64,000 nt of DNA from Humulus lupulus (taxonomy: Eukaryota; Streptophyta; Magnoliopsida; Rosales; Cannabaceae), in contig NC_084801.1 of the NCBI RefSeq assembly GCF_963169125.1, forward strand, positions 110,883,061 through 110,947,060, given 5' to 3'. Of this stretch, positions 9,450 through 19,999 are shown one piece after another. Each line of letters starts with the position of its first letter. Position 1 is the stretch's first letter. A program made the position numbers and the translations under genes. Under the pieces are notes generated by a model that was not told the DNA's origin, ran no database searches, and worked only from the letters and a program-made list of their open reading frames with translations.

Positions 9450-12400
9450 GTGGGACCGTCCGAGGAATTAGAGGAGGTCCCTATAGATGAGAATGACCCG
9501 ACAAGAGGGGTCAAGATTGGGAAGAAATTGAAAGCTGAGGTGAGAGCACAACTGATAGAGTTCTTGCGAAGGAATCGGGATGTCTTCGCCTGGTCTCACA
9601 AGGATATGGTGGGTATCTCACCAACTGTGATCAGCCATGTGCTCAACGTAGATGAAAGGTATCCAGCGGTACAGCAGAAGAGGAGGTTACTTGACAAGGA
9701 TCGAGCAAAGGCTCTTAAGGAGGAAGTAGAGCGGTTGAAGGAGAACGGGTTTATTAGAGAGGCATACTACCCAGCTTGGGTTTCAAACCCAGTCTTGGTG
9801 CCTAAACCCAATGGAAAATGGAGGACTTGTGTAGATTTTACTGATCTAAACAAAGCATGCCCGAAGGATTGTTTCCCTTTACCGAGAATAGACCAGTTGG
9901 TGGATGCAACCTCTGGTCACGAGACCTTGTCCTTCATGGACGCATATTCGGGATACAACCAAATCAGCATGCATCCTCCTGATGAAGAACATACCAGCTT
10001 CCGAACGGATATAGGGCTCTATTGCTATAGAGTGATGCCCTTCGGGTTAAAGAATGCAGGAGCTACCTACCAGCGCCTGGTGAATGGCATGTTTCGTGAC
10101 TTAATCGGCAAAAGCATGGAGGTATACGTAGATGATATGCTGGTGAAGTCGAAAGAAGCTGGGGGGCACGTGGGAGACTTAGAGGATTGCTTTGCAATCT
10201 TGAGGAAGTATAACATGAAATTAAACCCCCTCAAATGTTCGTTTGGAGTGGGTTCTGGGAAATTCCTTGGGTTTATTGTCAACTCCCGAGGAATAGAGGC
10301 AAACCCTGAAAAGATCAAGGCTCTCATAGAGATGAAGTCTCCCACAAGAATAAAGGAGGTGCAAAGCTTGACTGGGCGGATTGCGGCTCTAAGCAGGTTC
10401 GTCTCAAAATCAACGGACAAGTGCGTCCCGTTTTTTAACCTGCTTAAAGGAGGCAAGAAGTTCGAGTGGACCGCAGAGTGTGAACAAGCTTTCCAGGCGA
10501 TAAAGGAACATTTGGCTCAACCTCCTGTTCTTTCTAAACCAGTTGATGGAGAGGACCTACTTGTATATCTAGCAGTCACGGAACACGCTGTTAGCGCTGC
10601 TTTAGTACGTGAGGAGGATAAAGTGCAGCACCCAGTGTATTACGTTAGCAAGCGTTTGATAGGAGCAGAGTCCCGATACCCCATGATTGAGAAGTTGGCT
10701 TACTGCTTGGTACTTGCATCACGAGAGTTGAGGCCGTATTTCCAAGCACACCCCATCAAGGTCCTCACTGACCAGCCTCTTCGCCAAGTTTTGCAAAAAC
10801 CAGAGTCGTCTGGTCGGCTACTTAAATGGGCGGTCGAGCTAGGCCAGTTTGAAATCAAGTACCAACCAAGGACTGCTATTAAGGGTCAAGCCTTGGCGGA
10901 TTTCATCGCTGAGTGTACCGGAATCGTTGAGGTCCCTAACCAACAGGAGAGTGTTACTGGGTTAAAAGAAGAAGTTCCTGCTTGGCAACTTTTCGTTGAT
11001 GGATCGTCGAACGAGCACCATTCAGGAGCTGGGATTATACTAGTCACACCAGAGAAGCACCGAATTCATTGTGCACTGAGGTTCGGATTCAATGCTTCTA
11101 ATAACGAAGCAGAGTATGAGGCCCTCTTAGCAGGCTTGCGACTGGCTAGAGATGTACGTGCCCGGTCGGTGGAGATAAACAGTGATTCCCAATTGGTGGT
11201 TTATCAAGTATTAGGGGAATACCAGGCGAGGGGCCTACGCATGGTGGCATACTTAAACAAAACTAAAGATTTACTAGCCCAGTTCGAGGAGTATACCATT
11301 AAGCTAGTACCAAGGGAGCAGAATTCCAATGCTGATGCTCTGGCAAAGCTTGCAAGTGCGAAAGATGCCGAAACACTGAATATAGTTCCAGTAGAGTACT
11401 TGGCAGAGCCAAGTATTGATAGAAAAGAGGCCATGCCGATTACGATAGTCGACACCTGGATGACTCCCATCATTGCTTACCTTGAACATGGGACGCTCCC
11501 AGATGGTCGTAATGAAGCAAGAAAAGTTATGAGGCAAGCTGCTAGGCACACCATGGTGGATGGAGTGTTATATAGGAGAGGATACTCCTTACCTCTCCTC
11601 AGATGCATAACCCCCGACCAGTCAAAGAGCTTATTAGCTGAAGTGCATGAGGGGTTTTGTGGAGATCATGCTGGGGGGCAGAGTCTATCTAAAAAGATCT
11701 TGAGGCAAGGATTTTTCTGGCCTACTATGAACGAAGACTCTATGGAATATGTGAAAAGGTGTGACAAGTGCCAAAGATTTTCTAAGGTACCCAGAGCACC
11801 ACCAAATCTTTTGAAGCAAATGCAAAGTCCGTGGCCTTTTGCAGTATGGGGCATTGATTTGATCGGGAAGTTACCCAAAGGAAAGGGAGGAGTGCAATTC
11901 GCTGTGGTTGCAGTAGATTATTTTACTAAATGGACTGAGGCCGAACCATTAGCCACGATTACATCGAAGAAAGTGTTGGACTTTGTTGTTAAAAATATAA
12001 TATGTCGCTATGGTCTACCTAAAAAGATAGTGTCTGACAATGGCACCCAGTTTGACAGCGACATATTTACCGATTTTTGCACTCGGCATGGCATCACCAA
12101 AAGTTTCTCCTCGGTGGCCCATCCTCAGGCCAATGGGCAGGTTGAAGCAGTGAACAAAACATTGAAGGACACTTTGAAGAAGCGCCTGGAACAAGCTAAG
12201 GGTGCTTGGGCAGATGAGTTACCAGAAGTCCTTTGGTCGTATAGGACTACCGCTCGGACGGCAACTGGCCATACCCCATTCTCTTTAGCATATGGGTATG
12301 AAGCCATGTTACCTGTGGAGATAGATCCACCCTCTCATAGAAGGACCGTCTACAACCAAGAGGAGAACCATCAGTTGTTGACAGAATCATTGGACTTCCT

Positions 12401-12686
12401 CGAAGAGAGAAGAGAGGAGGCAAGCCTCAGAGTAGCAGCTCATCAACAAAAAGTGGCACGCTACTTCAATTCCAGAGTGCGAGATCGAAAGTTCCAGGTT
12501 GGAGATTTAGTCCTAAGGAAGGTGTTTGTTAGAGACCCAGCAGCCGGTGTGCTAGGACCGAACTGGGAAGGACCATATCAAATTGAACAGGTCTTACCGC
12601 CCGGCACTTACAAGCTTGCTCGATTGAATGGGGAGCTAATCAGAAACTACTGGAATGGCGAGCACTTGAGAAAATATTATCAATAA
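9450..12686 (+). CDS. pol: Pol polyprotein: RT, RNase H, second RNase H, integrase
   Basis: 1,078 codons from the first ATG; the frame is actually open from 9390, directly after the gag UAG. Reverse transcriptase has FVDF-type and YVDD (residues about 226-229) motifs. A standard RNase H follows (about 370-480), then a second RNase H with FVDGSS (about 512-640), the feature that marks the Tat lineage. Integrase has the HHCC zinc module (HEGFCGDH ... CDKC, about 733-780) and the D,D,E core: DLIGKLP near 802, SDNGTQF near 862, GQVEAVNK near 899. No stop or frameshift. It makes the cDNA and inserts it. No chromodomain is visible at the C-terminus, as expected for Tat. Translation is probably by readthrough of the UAG or internal initiation. 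Confidence 0.95.
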   Translation: MGPSEELEEVPIDENDPTRGVKIGKKLKAEVRAQLIEFLRRNRDVFAWSHKDMVGISPTVISHVLNVDERYPAVQQKRRLLDKDRAKALKEEVERLKENGFIREAYYPAWVSNPVLVPKPNGKWRTCVDFTDLNKACPKDCFPLPRIDQLVDATSGHETLSFMDAYSGYNQISMHPPDEEHTSFRTDIGLYCYRVMPFGLKNAGATYQRLVNGMFRDLIGKSMEVYVDDMLVKSKEAGGHVGDLEDCFAILRKYNMKLNPLKCSFGVGSGKFLGFIVNSRGIEANPEKIKALIEMKSPTRIKEVQSLTGRIAALSRFVSKSTDKCVPFFNLLKGGKKFEWTAECEQAFQAIKEHLAQPPVLSKPVDGEDLLVYLAVTEHAVSAALVREEDKVQHPVYYVSKRLIGAESRYPMIEKLAYCLVLASRELRPYFQAHPIKVLTDQPLRQVLQKPESSGRLLKWAVELGQFEIKYQPRTAIKGQALADFIAECTGIVEVPNQQESVTGLKEEVPAWQLFVDGSSNEHHSGAGIILVTPEKHRIHCALRFGFNASNNEAEYEALLAGLRLARDVRARSVEINSDSQLVVYQVLGEYQARGLRMVAYLNKTKDLLAQFEEYTIKLVPREQNSNADALAKLASAKDAETLNIVPVEYLAEPSIDRKEAMPITIVDTWMTPIIAYLEHGTLPDGRNEARKVMRQAARHTMVDGVLYRRGYSLPLLRCITPDQSKSLLAEVHEGFCGDHAGGQSLSKKILRQGFFWPTMNEDSMEYVKRCDKCQRFSKVPRAPPNLLKQMQSPWPFAVWGIDLIGKLPKGKGGVQFAVVAVDYFTKWTEAEPLATITSKKVLDFVVKNIICRYGLPKKIVSDNGTQFDSDIFTDFCTRHGITKSFSSVAHPQANGQVEAVNKTLKDTLKKRLEQAKGAWADELPEVLWSYRTTARTATGHTPFSLAYGYEAMLPVEIDPPSHRRTVYNQEENHQLLTESLDFLEERREEASLRVAAHQQKVARYFNSRVRDRKFQVGDLVLRKVFVRDPAAGVLGPNWEGPYQIEQVLPPGTYKLARLNGELIRNYWNGEHLRKYYQ

Positions 12687-13152
12687 ATACTACTTGCAGA
12701 GTAGTAGCTTTGTATCAAGTGCTTAACTTGTTATTTAAGTTTTTTGTTTGTGAACTGGTTATTTGCTACCCAGTCACATTATTTTGAACAATGTTATTTT
12801 GTTTGGAACTCGTTGTTAGACACGTTTTGTCATTTATTATTACGAGTAATAAAAGAGACCACACGCATTGTGGTCGTACCTTGCTACAAACTTTGCATAT
12901 GTGTTGATTATTTTTGTTGGGCAGTGTTCAACTGTCATAATAATTTAAACAAAACAGGTCTTTTAAAAACTAATGTACTGGACAGTGTTCAACTGGTCGG
13001 TATCATAATATGGAGGACCAACGTTTAGATAATATTTATGTAGTGGTCAGCTACTGATATATTTTCGTGTATTTCATGTGTTTCACGAGTAGTAACTACT
13101 CGAACAAATCCGATCAAGTAGTAAGTGATCAAGGATTTATCCACCCTCAATC

Positions 13153-13164
13153 ACTTGGGGGGCA
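13153..13164 (+). other. Extra polypurine-tract copy downstream of pol
   Basis: ACTTGGGGGGCA, identical to the 12 bases at 17821-17832 that precede the 3' LTR. It lies 466 bp after the pol stop and before the antisense gene. It may be a second plus-strand priming site or a leftover of an earlier element end. Confidence 0.6.
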
Positions 13165-13213
13165 CATAGGGTATACTGGTATGTATTTCAACACAGGCAA
13201 TAAGAGCACGAGC

Positions 13214-13445
13214 AAATATGTTTGTTTTTGGGCTGACTTAAGCTAACTTGTTTTACAAAGCTTAAGTAACTTAGAATTTTTCAAATTCTAAGTTAAAAAC
13301 TGATATTCGTGTAACAAGACATTTACGCTAAATATGTTTGTTTTTGGGCTGACTTAAGCTAACTTGTTTTACAAAGCTTAAGTAACTTAGAATTTTTCAA
13401 ATTCTAAGTTAAAAACTGATATTCGTGTAATAAGACATTTACGCT
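13214..13445 (+). repeat. 116-bp tandem duplication in Tat 3' region
   Basis: Two head-to-tail copies, 13214-13329 and 13330-13445, starting AAATATGTTTGTTTTTGGG. They differ at one position that I can see (GTAACAAGAC versus GTAATAAGAC). The rest of 12687-13690 is AT-rich and non-coding. Confidence 0.9.
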
Positions 13446-13701
13446 CATAAAAAGTTAGAGCAATAAGAGCATGAGGAAGTATATTTGGTGTGAACTTATG
13501 GAATGGTAAAAATTTCTAAGTTAAAAAACTAAATTCTCATGTGAAATTAAAGGCATCCAAAAACTTTGCTATGCACAATAAAAACTTAGAAGTTTGAAAT
13601 TGTCAACAAGGAAAGAGTAAAGTGCTAAATGTCAAAATAGCTCACTAGTTCGAGCAACAAAATACAAAGTAAAGTAGACTGTGATGAACTACGAGAGGGA
13701 G

Positions 13702-16107
13702 TCACAGGCGAGCTCCTCTAGAGGGTTGATCGACTCCCTCCTCTGCATCAGATGCTCCTCTCGCTCGAAATGATATAGCAGAGCACGTTGGGGCGAGTGC
13801 AGGAGGGTTAGCGGCTTCTTCAGCGGCTCTTGCTTCACATCTGGCAAGATCCTCTGCTTGGGCCTCCTTGGGGAAACAATCAAGATTAAGAGGCTTGTTC
13901 AGCTTCCAGACCTTATAGAAGCAGTCAAAACTGGCATCCTCAAAGCGAATCAAGTCAAGCTCTTTTTCTTGCTTCAGCTCTTCGTTCTCGCTAATCAACC
14001 TCTCATTGTCTCGAACTAACTCTTTAATATCAAGGGATTGCTTCTCCAATTGAGTTGTCAAGGAAGCATTGTTTTGAGCCTGCTTTTTGAGAGACTCGTC
14101 CCGTTCAGCTATAGTTCTCTCTGCTTGCTCCAGCTTGGACCTGGCCTCCACCAGTTGATCGTCCTGCACCTTGATCAGCTCCTTGTAATCTACGGCTCGA
14201 AGCTGAGCATGACCAATGGTGACAAGTGACTGCATGAAAGACAAAAAGTTAATACAAGTAAAAATACTAATAACAAAGTATCTCGAGGAAAAATGCTTAC
14301 CTTCATCAATTGAGCGAGTCCTCTCTTCAAGACAACTTCGACACTAAGTCGAGGGTAGGAGTCTAGGCTTTGAAGCGTCGATGCATCACGGCCAATATCC
14401 TCAAGAAGCCCCTTGCCCAGGTCGCTAACAGCACGAAAAAGCTCACTCGAACTACCCTGGTGAGTAGGAGTTAGGCTCGCAGAAGGAGGAAGGGAAGAGG
14501 GGGTCAATGGCGGAAGTGTAGTTGGTCCCCCAGGTTGCCTCCCTTGACCTGGCGGTACTACCTTCTGAATCTTCTGTGGAGGCGTAGAGCCACTTCCATC
14601 ACCAGTTTTCCTCTTTGAAGCAACGCAATCTCTGAACATGTCTGAATCTGCCAAGGATGAAAAAACAAGATTGTTAGAGAAATAAACATAATGAAACATA
14701 TGCAAGTGTATACTACAATTGTGATGCTCTCTAATTACCAATTATAAAAAATATGCCTATTTTCACTAAGCATGTGTTACCTGCGTTGAAGATCTGATCA
14801 AGGAACTCATCCTCGTCGTCCAAGGATGAGCTAAGTTCCCCTTCAACCTGGATAGCTTTTCCTTTCCCAGGTTGAGCGGGAATAGTAGATCTACGCTGAG
14901 GATCAGGCTCTCTAATGACTAAGTCGCCAGGTCTACGGGAAAGCGGAGAAGGCCCAGGAGAATGCCGATCAGTCATTTGCTCTGTGCCCTCGGTAGACTG
15001 ACCAGGCGTGTCGTTCTCCCCGGTGGTACTTTCCACCACCAGATCCTGCTCACATGGCACTAGACTCACCATCTGGAGAAGGTCCAACGTGACCAACTTT
15101 TTTACATCCTTCTCTTTAAGACTCATGTTAGCCAATTTCTTGGCCCGCCTAAACATCCCTTCAGTGGGCAATGGTCGCTCGAACGGACCCGAGCGCGTAA
15201 AAGCCAAGTTGTTGGCCTCAATATCCAATGTGAGGAAGTATTCCTTATGATATTTCCCGGCGTTTGACTTATGGGAGATGCCATTGAGATATGTAACCCC
15301 CCTATGCCTGTGATAGAAATGGAAGAAACCTGAGTTGTTATGAGAAGGGTTGGTCCGAAGATCAAACAGGTAATGCACCTCATGAGGGGTGGGCTCGTCC
15401 CAACCATTCAGAAAATAAAGAATATACAGCGCAGAGAGTGCCTGTATCCCATTCGGCGTGATCTGAAATGGGGAGATGTTGAAGTAGTCTGCTACGGACC
15501 GGAAATAGATGTGCAGCGGGAGTGTTGCTCCAGCTTGTACATGGTACCTGGACCAGGCACAGTACCTTCCACCGGGCCTATTGGCTCTTTGATGCGAGCC
15601 CGGACACGTCATGTTTGCCCCACTCAAGCCTAAAGCTTCAATGTGTTTCTGGAATAGAGCGGGATTAAGTTTTGAGGCTTCGGCAACGAACCAGGAGGGT
15701 TCTTCTTCTCCCTCATCACGTGGCTTCTGAACAGCCAAATCCAGGATCGCAGTAGCAAATTTCAGAAAAGGCTTTCTTGAAGCTGTGGTAGTGCAGGTTT
15801 GATTGCGCTTTACCACCTTCTGTACTGCTCTGCGGGCAACCTGCGGATCGTGTTCCTGAGGGAGCCTGTTAGATTGCTTCACCCTCATCGTCGACTGAGA
15901 AGCCTGTCGAAGAAATTGTTCCTCGTGAAGAAGATATAAGGCTGAGCGAGGGAGGATCTGCTTGAAGCGGCAAAGACGATCCTCTGGAGTGTAACCAATA
16001 GACGAGCCTGGTGAGGAATCGCTATTCAAGGGAGTCTCGATTGTTTGCGGGGCGGATGATTCGGAGTCCGTATGATTGTCACCTCCCCTATAGTCAGAGC
16101 GATTCAT
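13702..16107 (-). CDS. Spliced antisense gene of Tat element (putative gypsy-type transposon protein)
   Basis: Three exons on the minus strand: 14781-16107, 14301-14647 and 13702-14229. Donors are GCAG|GTAACA and GAAG|GTAAGC; acceptors are TTGGCAG|ATTC and CATGCAG|TCAC. Introns are 133 and 71 bp. Phases agree, giving 733 residues and a TGA stop. The ATG at 16107 directly follows a TTTTTGCAG acceptor, so a non-coding upstream exon is likely. The exon-1 product contains a block like the plant 'putative gypsy type transposon' family (ATLPLHIYFRSVADYF and ITPNGIQALSALYIL). Exon 2 is proline-rich and low complexity; exon 3 is a coiled coil (residues about 565-655). Antisense frames downstream of pol are known in Retand/Grande-type Tat elements; their function is not established. 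Here the frame is intact, which argues for selection or youth. Confidence 0.8.
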
Positions 16108-16161
16108 CTGCAAAAATGAATAAAAAATGGGGAGGTGAGTAACCATACAGAAAAAATTCAT

Positions 16162-17562
16162 CGAAAATAAGAATTATTTATATACTTGGAAAATTTTGTC
16201 CAAGTTATAAAAATATAGCGCATGTGGAAAAAATAATTTTAATGCCCAAAAGTGCCTAAAAGGCACTTAAAGTATTGAACTTATTAAACTTTGTAGAAGG
16301 AGGCATTTTTGGGATTTTCCTATAAGGCTAGGTTCCTTATGTACACAGTTAACATACAGAGGTTGGTTGCATGTTTGGAAGGAAAAAAGGCCAAAGCCTA
16401 AGAAAAGTATGTATGGTCCGATCGGACCACATTTTGAGCTCAGGAGGGAGGTTCTATGCATTCGATCGTACATAGCTTGGCTGGGAGGGCATTCGACCTT
16501 ACCTCCATGCGAGCCTAACCCCAAAGCGCCTGTGACACGTCCGATCGGACACATTCCAGCCAGGAGACGTCCTGCCTCGCCACCTCACGAGCCTCACGCA
16601 AGCCTCCAGAACGCCCGATCGGGCGTAGCGTGCCCGAGGAGAGGTGTGCACCCTGGTCCCGAGAGTTCGCCTGGTGTGCCTCGTGCCTCCAAAGCTTCTA
16701 GCCAGCAGCAACAAGTTAGGTTCGACTGGGCATTGGTGTCTAGGGAAGTTCGGATTTAACTAGTAAAAATCTGGGCACTTAAAAGCAAAGGAAGGAGCGT
16801 GTGGTCCGATCGGACCACACACTTATCTGAAACTTTTCAAGGCCCGATCGGAAGTGGTTGTCTCACCTCGTTCAGAAGAGATACACGCCTCAAGCTTGAA
16901 CCATGGTTCATCATCCCCGATCGAACATGAGTTCACCATGAGGACAAAGTGTGGTCCGATCGGACCACTCGCTTATGCCCAGAATTTCTGGGCAAAAAAC
17001 TATGTAAAAAATGACCCCTAATGGCATACTTTGCCTACCTTGAATCCGAACCAAATAAACAAAGCCCTAAAAATCCCTAGTCTCAAACACATTCCATCAT
17101 TTACATAAACAAAAAACAAGATCAAAACATATAAGTGAAAGGTTTTCTTCATGTTCTTAAAAACCCATTACATTACACTATCAAAACCCTCAAAACCCAT
17201 ATTCATGTTTATGTCAAAATACCAAAAATGTCTTGAAATTCCTAAAAGCTTAAGGGAAAATTCGGGTTACCCATGCCACAAACCTTATCAAGACCACAAG
17301 CAAACACATTGAACAAGACATATTCAAGAACTTCAAGAACATCCAAGGGACAAGCATATTCGGCCATGACATTTTTTTTAGAAAAGAAAATGTAGCAATC
17401 TAAGAGGCATGGAGAAGAAGACTTACCCAAGGTTGGAGAGCTTTGATTTTGCTTGGAGGATGCTTGAAGATGAGGAGCTCCCCTTGAAGATTGTAAAGTC
17501 GGCAAGAGGAGGGAGTCCTTGAGAGGGTTTCGGCCAAGGGAGAAGATGAAGGGTTTTTAGAA

Positions 17563-17597
<35 letters not shown>

Positions 17598-17820
17598 TAT
17601 GTGTGAAGAAGAGAATGTAAAGTGGGGATATTTGAAGGGAAAAAAGTGGGTTTTTCATTTACTTTTGAACCTCTGGTATTCTGGGATTATCTTTCCTCCA
17701 CGATCATGGGTGGATTTTTGCAGTCATCGTGGGTCTGCTGCATGAAGATGAACAGTTATTATTTTTTATAATGACGTCAGCCGAAGAAAAAGTTTATTAC
17801 GTGAATAAATCATATAATAA
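16162..17820. other. Upstream region of the antisense gene: palindromes and T-tract
   Basis: Non-coding. It holds scattered GATC-centred palindromes like those in the LTR: GGTCCGATCGGACC near 16416 and 16802, GTCCGATCGGAC near 16538, CGCCCGATCGGGCG near 16614, and GTGGTCCGATCGGACCAC near 16949. There is also GCCCAGAATTTCTGGGC near 16977 and a 30-base T run at 17567-17596. On the minus strand a CCAACCTTGG|GTAAGT donor at 17426 could end a leader exon for the antisense gene. Being upstream of that gene, this region may be its promoter; that is inference. Confidence 0.55.
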
Positions 17821-17834
17821 ACTTGGGGGGCAAA
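17821..17834 (+). other. Polypurine tract of Tat element
   Basis: ACTTGGGGGGCAAA immediately before the TG that opens the 3' LTR, where plus-strand cDNA synthesis is primed. Confidence 0.85.
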
Positions 17835-19585
17835 TGTTGTCCCAAAAATTTGAAAAGAATGACGTGGCGGTGAAATGGACACGTGGCATAAGTTAGTAGG
17901 GTGATCTGGCTTGGTAATGGCCTAATACATTAGTTAAGGAATGGGACAGAGAGTCAAGCCAAATACGCCCAATCGAAGAGAGTATTTAGACTGGGGGTCG
18001 CTTGGAGAAAGGAGGCTTACCCAAGGTTGGAGAACTTTGAGTTTGCTTGGCTCAGACCTCAGTTTAAAGACCCCTATAATTAAATTGGTGCCAAGACCAA
18101 GAAAGTGAAAGGGAGGTATGAATTTTGGTTCAAGATATAAAAACAGTAGGTCCGATCAGACCTAAGCTTAGGGGACCTCTTGTTAAGCTTGGCTCGAATA
18201 AGTTCAAAAAGAATAAGGCTCAAGTTTTACTCAAAAGGGGAAAGCCACATAGTGGCCGATCGAGCATACACATAGGAGGTACCTTCGACCATTCAGGTCC
18301 AAGGAGGAATAGATGGTGGCTCGGACCACCTTGGTCCGAGGAGAGAAGCCTAATGCCCGATCGAGCATTTGGTTGAGCGAAGGGGTTCAAACCTAGTTGG
18401 CCCAAGGAGAAGGATGTGTGCCCGATCGGACGTGGTACTTATGAGTACCTTGGACCATTTTGATCCAAGGAGAGGTGGTGGCTCAGACCACCTAGGTCCG
18501 AAGAGAGAGGACCAAGGTCCGATCGGACCTTGGTTAAACAAAGGAAGCTTGGACCATTTAGGTCCAAGGGGCATTATGCCCGATCGCACAAGGCCTCCCC
18601 CCGATCGCACAAGGCCTCCCCCGATCGCACCTTGGTTAAACAAAGGAAGCTTGGACCATTTAGGTCCAAGGGGCATTATGCCCGATCGCACAAGGCCTCC
18701 CCCGATCGCACAAGGCCTCCCCCGATCGCACATGACCTCCCCCGATCGCGCAAGACGCCTGCAGGAGCGCTTGGACCATGTTGGTCCGAGGATAAGCTAG
18801 GAAGAAGATGGCTCGGACCATCTTGGTCCGAGGTGCAAAGTGTAAGGTCATATTGGACCTTGATTGAAGGAGTCAAATAAGATGGTTTGAACCACCTTAA
18901 GCCAAAGAAGACAACCATTGTGTCCGATCGGACACAATGGAGAAGTATACCTCGAGTGTAGTTGACCTTTGGTCCAAGGATAGCCATGCGTATGCCACCT
19001 TTGACCTACGTAAAGCTTGAAAGCTTGAAGAATAGTCAACATGCATGAGAAGCTACGTCAAACTGCCCGAAACTACTTCAGTGAGAATTGGTCCAAGCAT
19101 CCGGGAATCACTCAATCCTCACTCGAAATTAGGGATCAGTTATATTTTGAATGTTTATTTTGTAATATAAATATTAGGTAAATAATGGAATATCCCTATC
19201 AAAAGGGGATATCAGTTGAGAACCCAGGTCTATAAATAGGGACTTGGGAGGATCGTAAAAGGATTTTTTTTGGGCAAAAAATTGAGAGTGAATCTGTATT
19301 CTAGAGAGAGAAAGTGTGTTGTTCTTGAGAAAAACCCATTTTTGTATTCTAGAGTATCTCACACTGAAGAAACTCAGTTGACAAGGTTCATCTGATCTTG
19401 AGTGTGAATATAGTAATAAAATCTCTAAGTGGAGTAGGCTATTACCGATCATCGGGGCTGAACCACTATAAAAACCTTGTGTTATTTACTTCCGTTCATA
19501 AAAAACTGTCTGTTGTCGTTTATAATTCTCTTGAAGGTTGTCGTAGTTGACGTTCTCACGTCGTTGGCTAAATTCACAGTCAACA
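17835..19585 (+). repeat. 3' LTR of Tat element
   Basis: 1,751 bp, the same length as the 5' LTR. Every open frame in it translates identically to its 5' counterpart, and I found no base difference by eye. It ends CACAGTCAACA, followed by the target duplication CAAAC. Confidence 0.95.
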
Positions 19586-19893
19586 CAAACTATTTTCTAT
19601 AAAGCAGAAAGTGTGTTATTATAAAGTGTATCATAACACTACTTTATAAGTTCAAATAAGTGTTATATAATCTATTTATAAATAGCATAATGAAATACTT
19701 ATCTAACTATTAAAATAACACAACAAAAGTGTTATTGTAGGCTATACCATAACATATGTCTATAACTATGGAAAAGTGTTAGGCAAAATGCTCCGACCTA
19801 CTATAACACTGCTTTACTTAACACATCAAAAAGTGTTATGGTATGTATTTGATAATACTTTTTCGGTCTTATTGAAAGTATTTTTTCTTGTAG
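19586..19893. mobile_element. Right fragment of CACTA-like element
   Basis: Continues 4540-4632. It has at least six AAGTGTTAT/ATAACACTT words in both orientations and ends in TATTTTTTCTTGTAG, the complement of the common plant CACTA terminus CTACAAGAAAA, though the last bases of a perfect CACTA end are missing. No transposase is present, so it is a non-autonomous or decayed copy. Confidence 0.5.
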
Positions 19894-19996
19894 GGATGGG
19901 GTTCTGGAGAGGGTGGAGGGGTTTCCGGACGATAAAATGAGGGCAAAGGCGGTGGCAGACTGGCAGAGGATGGAAGAGTTGGAAGGAAGCAAAGAG
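19894..19996 (+). pseudogene. Orphan exon-like segment beside the CACTA-like end
   Basis: Between a TTTTCTTGTAG acceptor and an AAAGAG|GTATTG donor lie 34 open codons of charged, protein-like sequence (VEGFPDDKMRAKAVADWQRM, then EELEGSKE). Base composition (GC-rich) differs sharply from the flanks. I do not recognise the family. The acceptor is formed by the last bases of the transposon fragment. A second possible exon lies at 20907-20956 (TTTTTCAG ... G|GTAAGT). Confidence 0.3.
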
Positions 19997-19999
19997 GTA

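Larger units (their letters stand above)
4633..19585 (+). mobile_element. Complete Tat-lineage Ty3/gypsy retrotransposon with antisense gene
   Basis: A 14,953-bp element with TG...CA ends, flanked by a perfect 5-bp target duplication CAAAC (4628-4632 and 19586-19590). LTRs are 4633-6383 and 17835-19585, both 1,751 bp, and I see no difference between them, so insertion was very recent. Order: LTR, leader, gag-protease (6438-9389), RT-RNaseH-second RNaseH-integrase (9450-12686), antisense three-exon gene (13702-16107 minus), polypurine tract, LTR. The second RNase H domain, the large gag and the antisense frame are hallmarks of the plant Tat lineage (Retand/Grande type). Both sense frames are open apart from the UAG between them, so this copy may still be active. 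Confidence 0.95.

Noticed and set aside
12900..13100. Possible extra small gene at the 3' end of Tat pol (94-codon frame from 12744)
   Set aside because: AT-rich, no motif, inside the element's 3' untranslated part.
17567..17596. 30-base T run as a possible poly(A) tail of a retroposed gene on the minus strand
   Set aside because: No coding sequence ends next to it and no target duplication was found; it lies inside the Tat element, so it is treated as a simple repeat.
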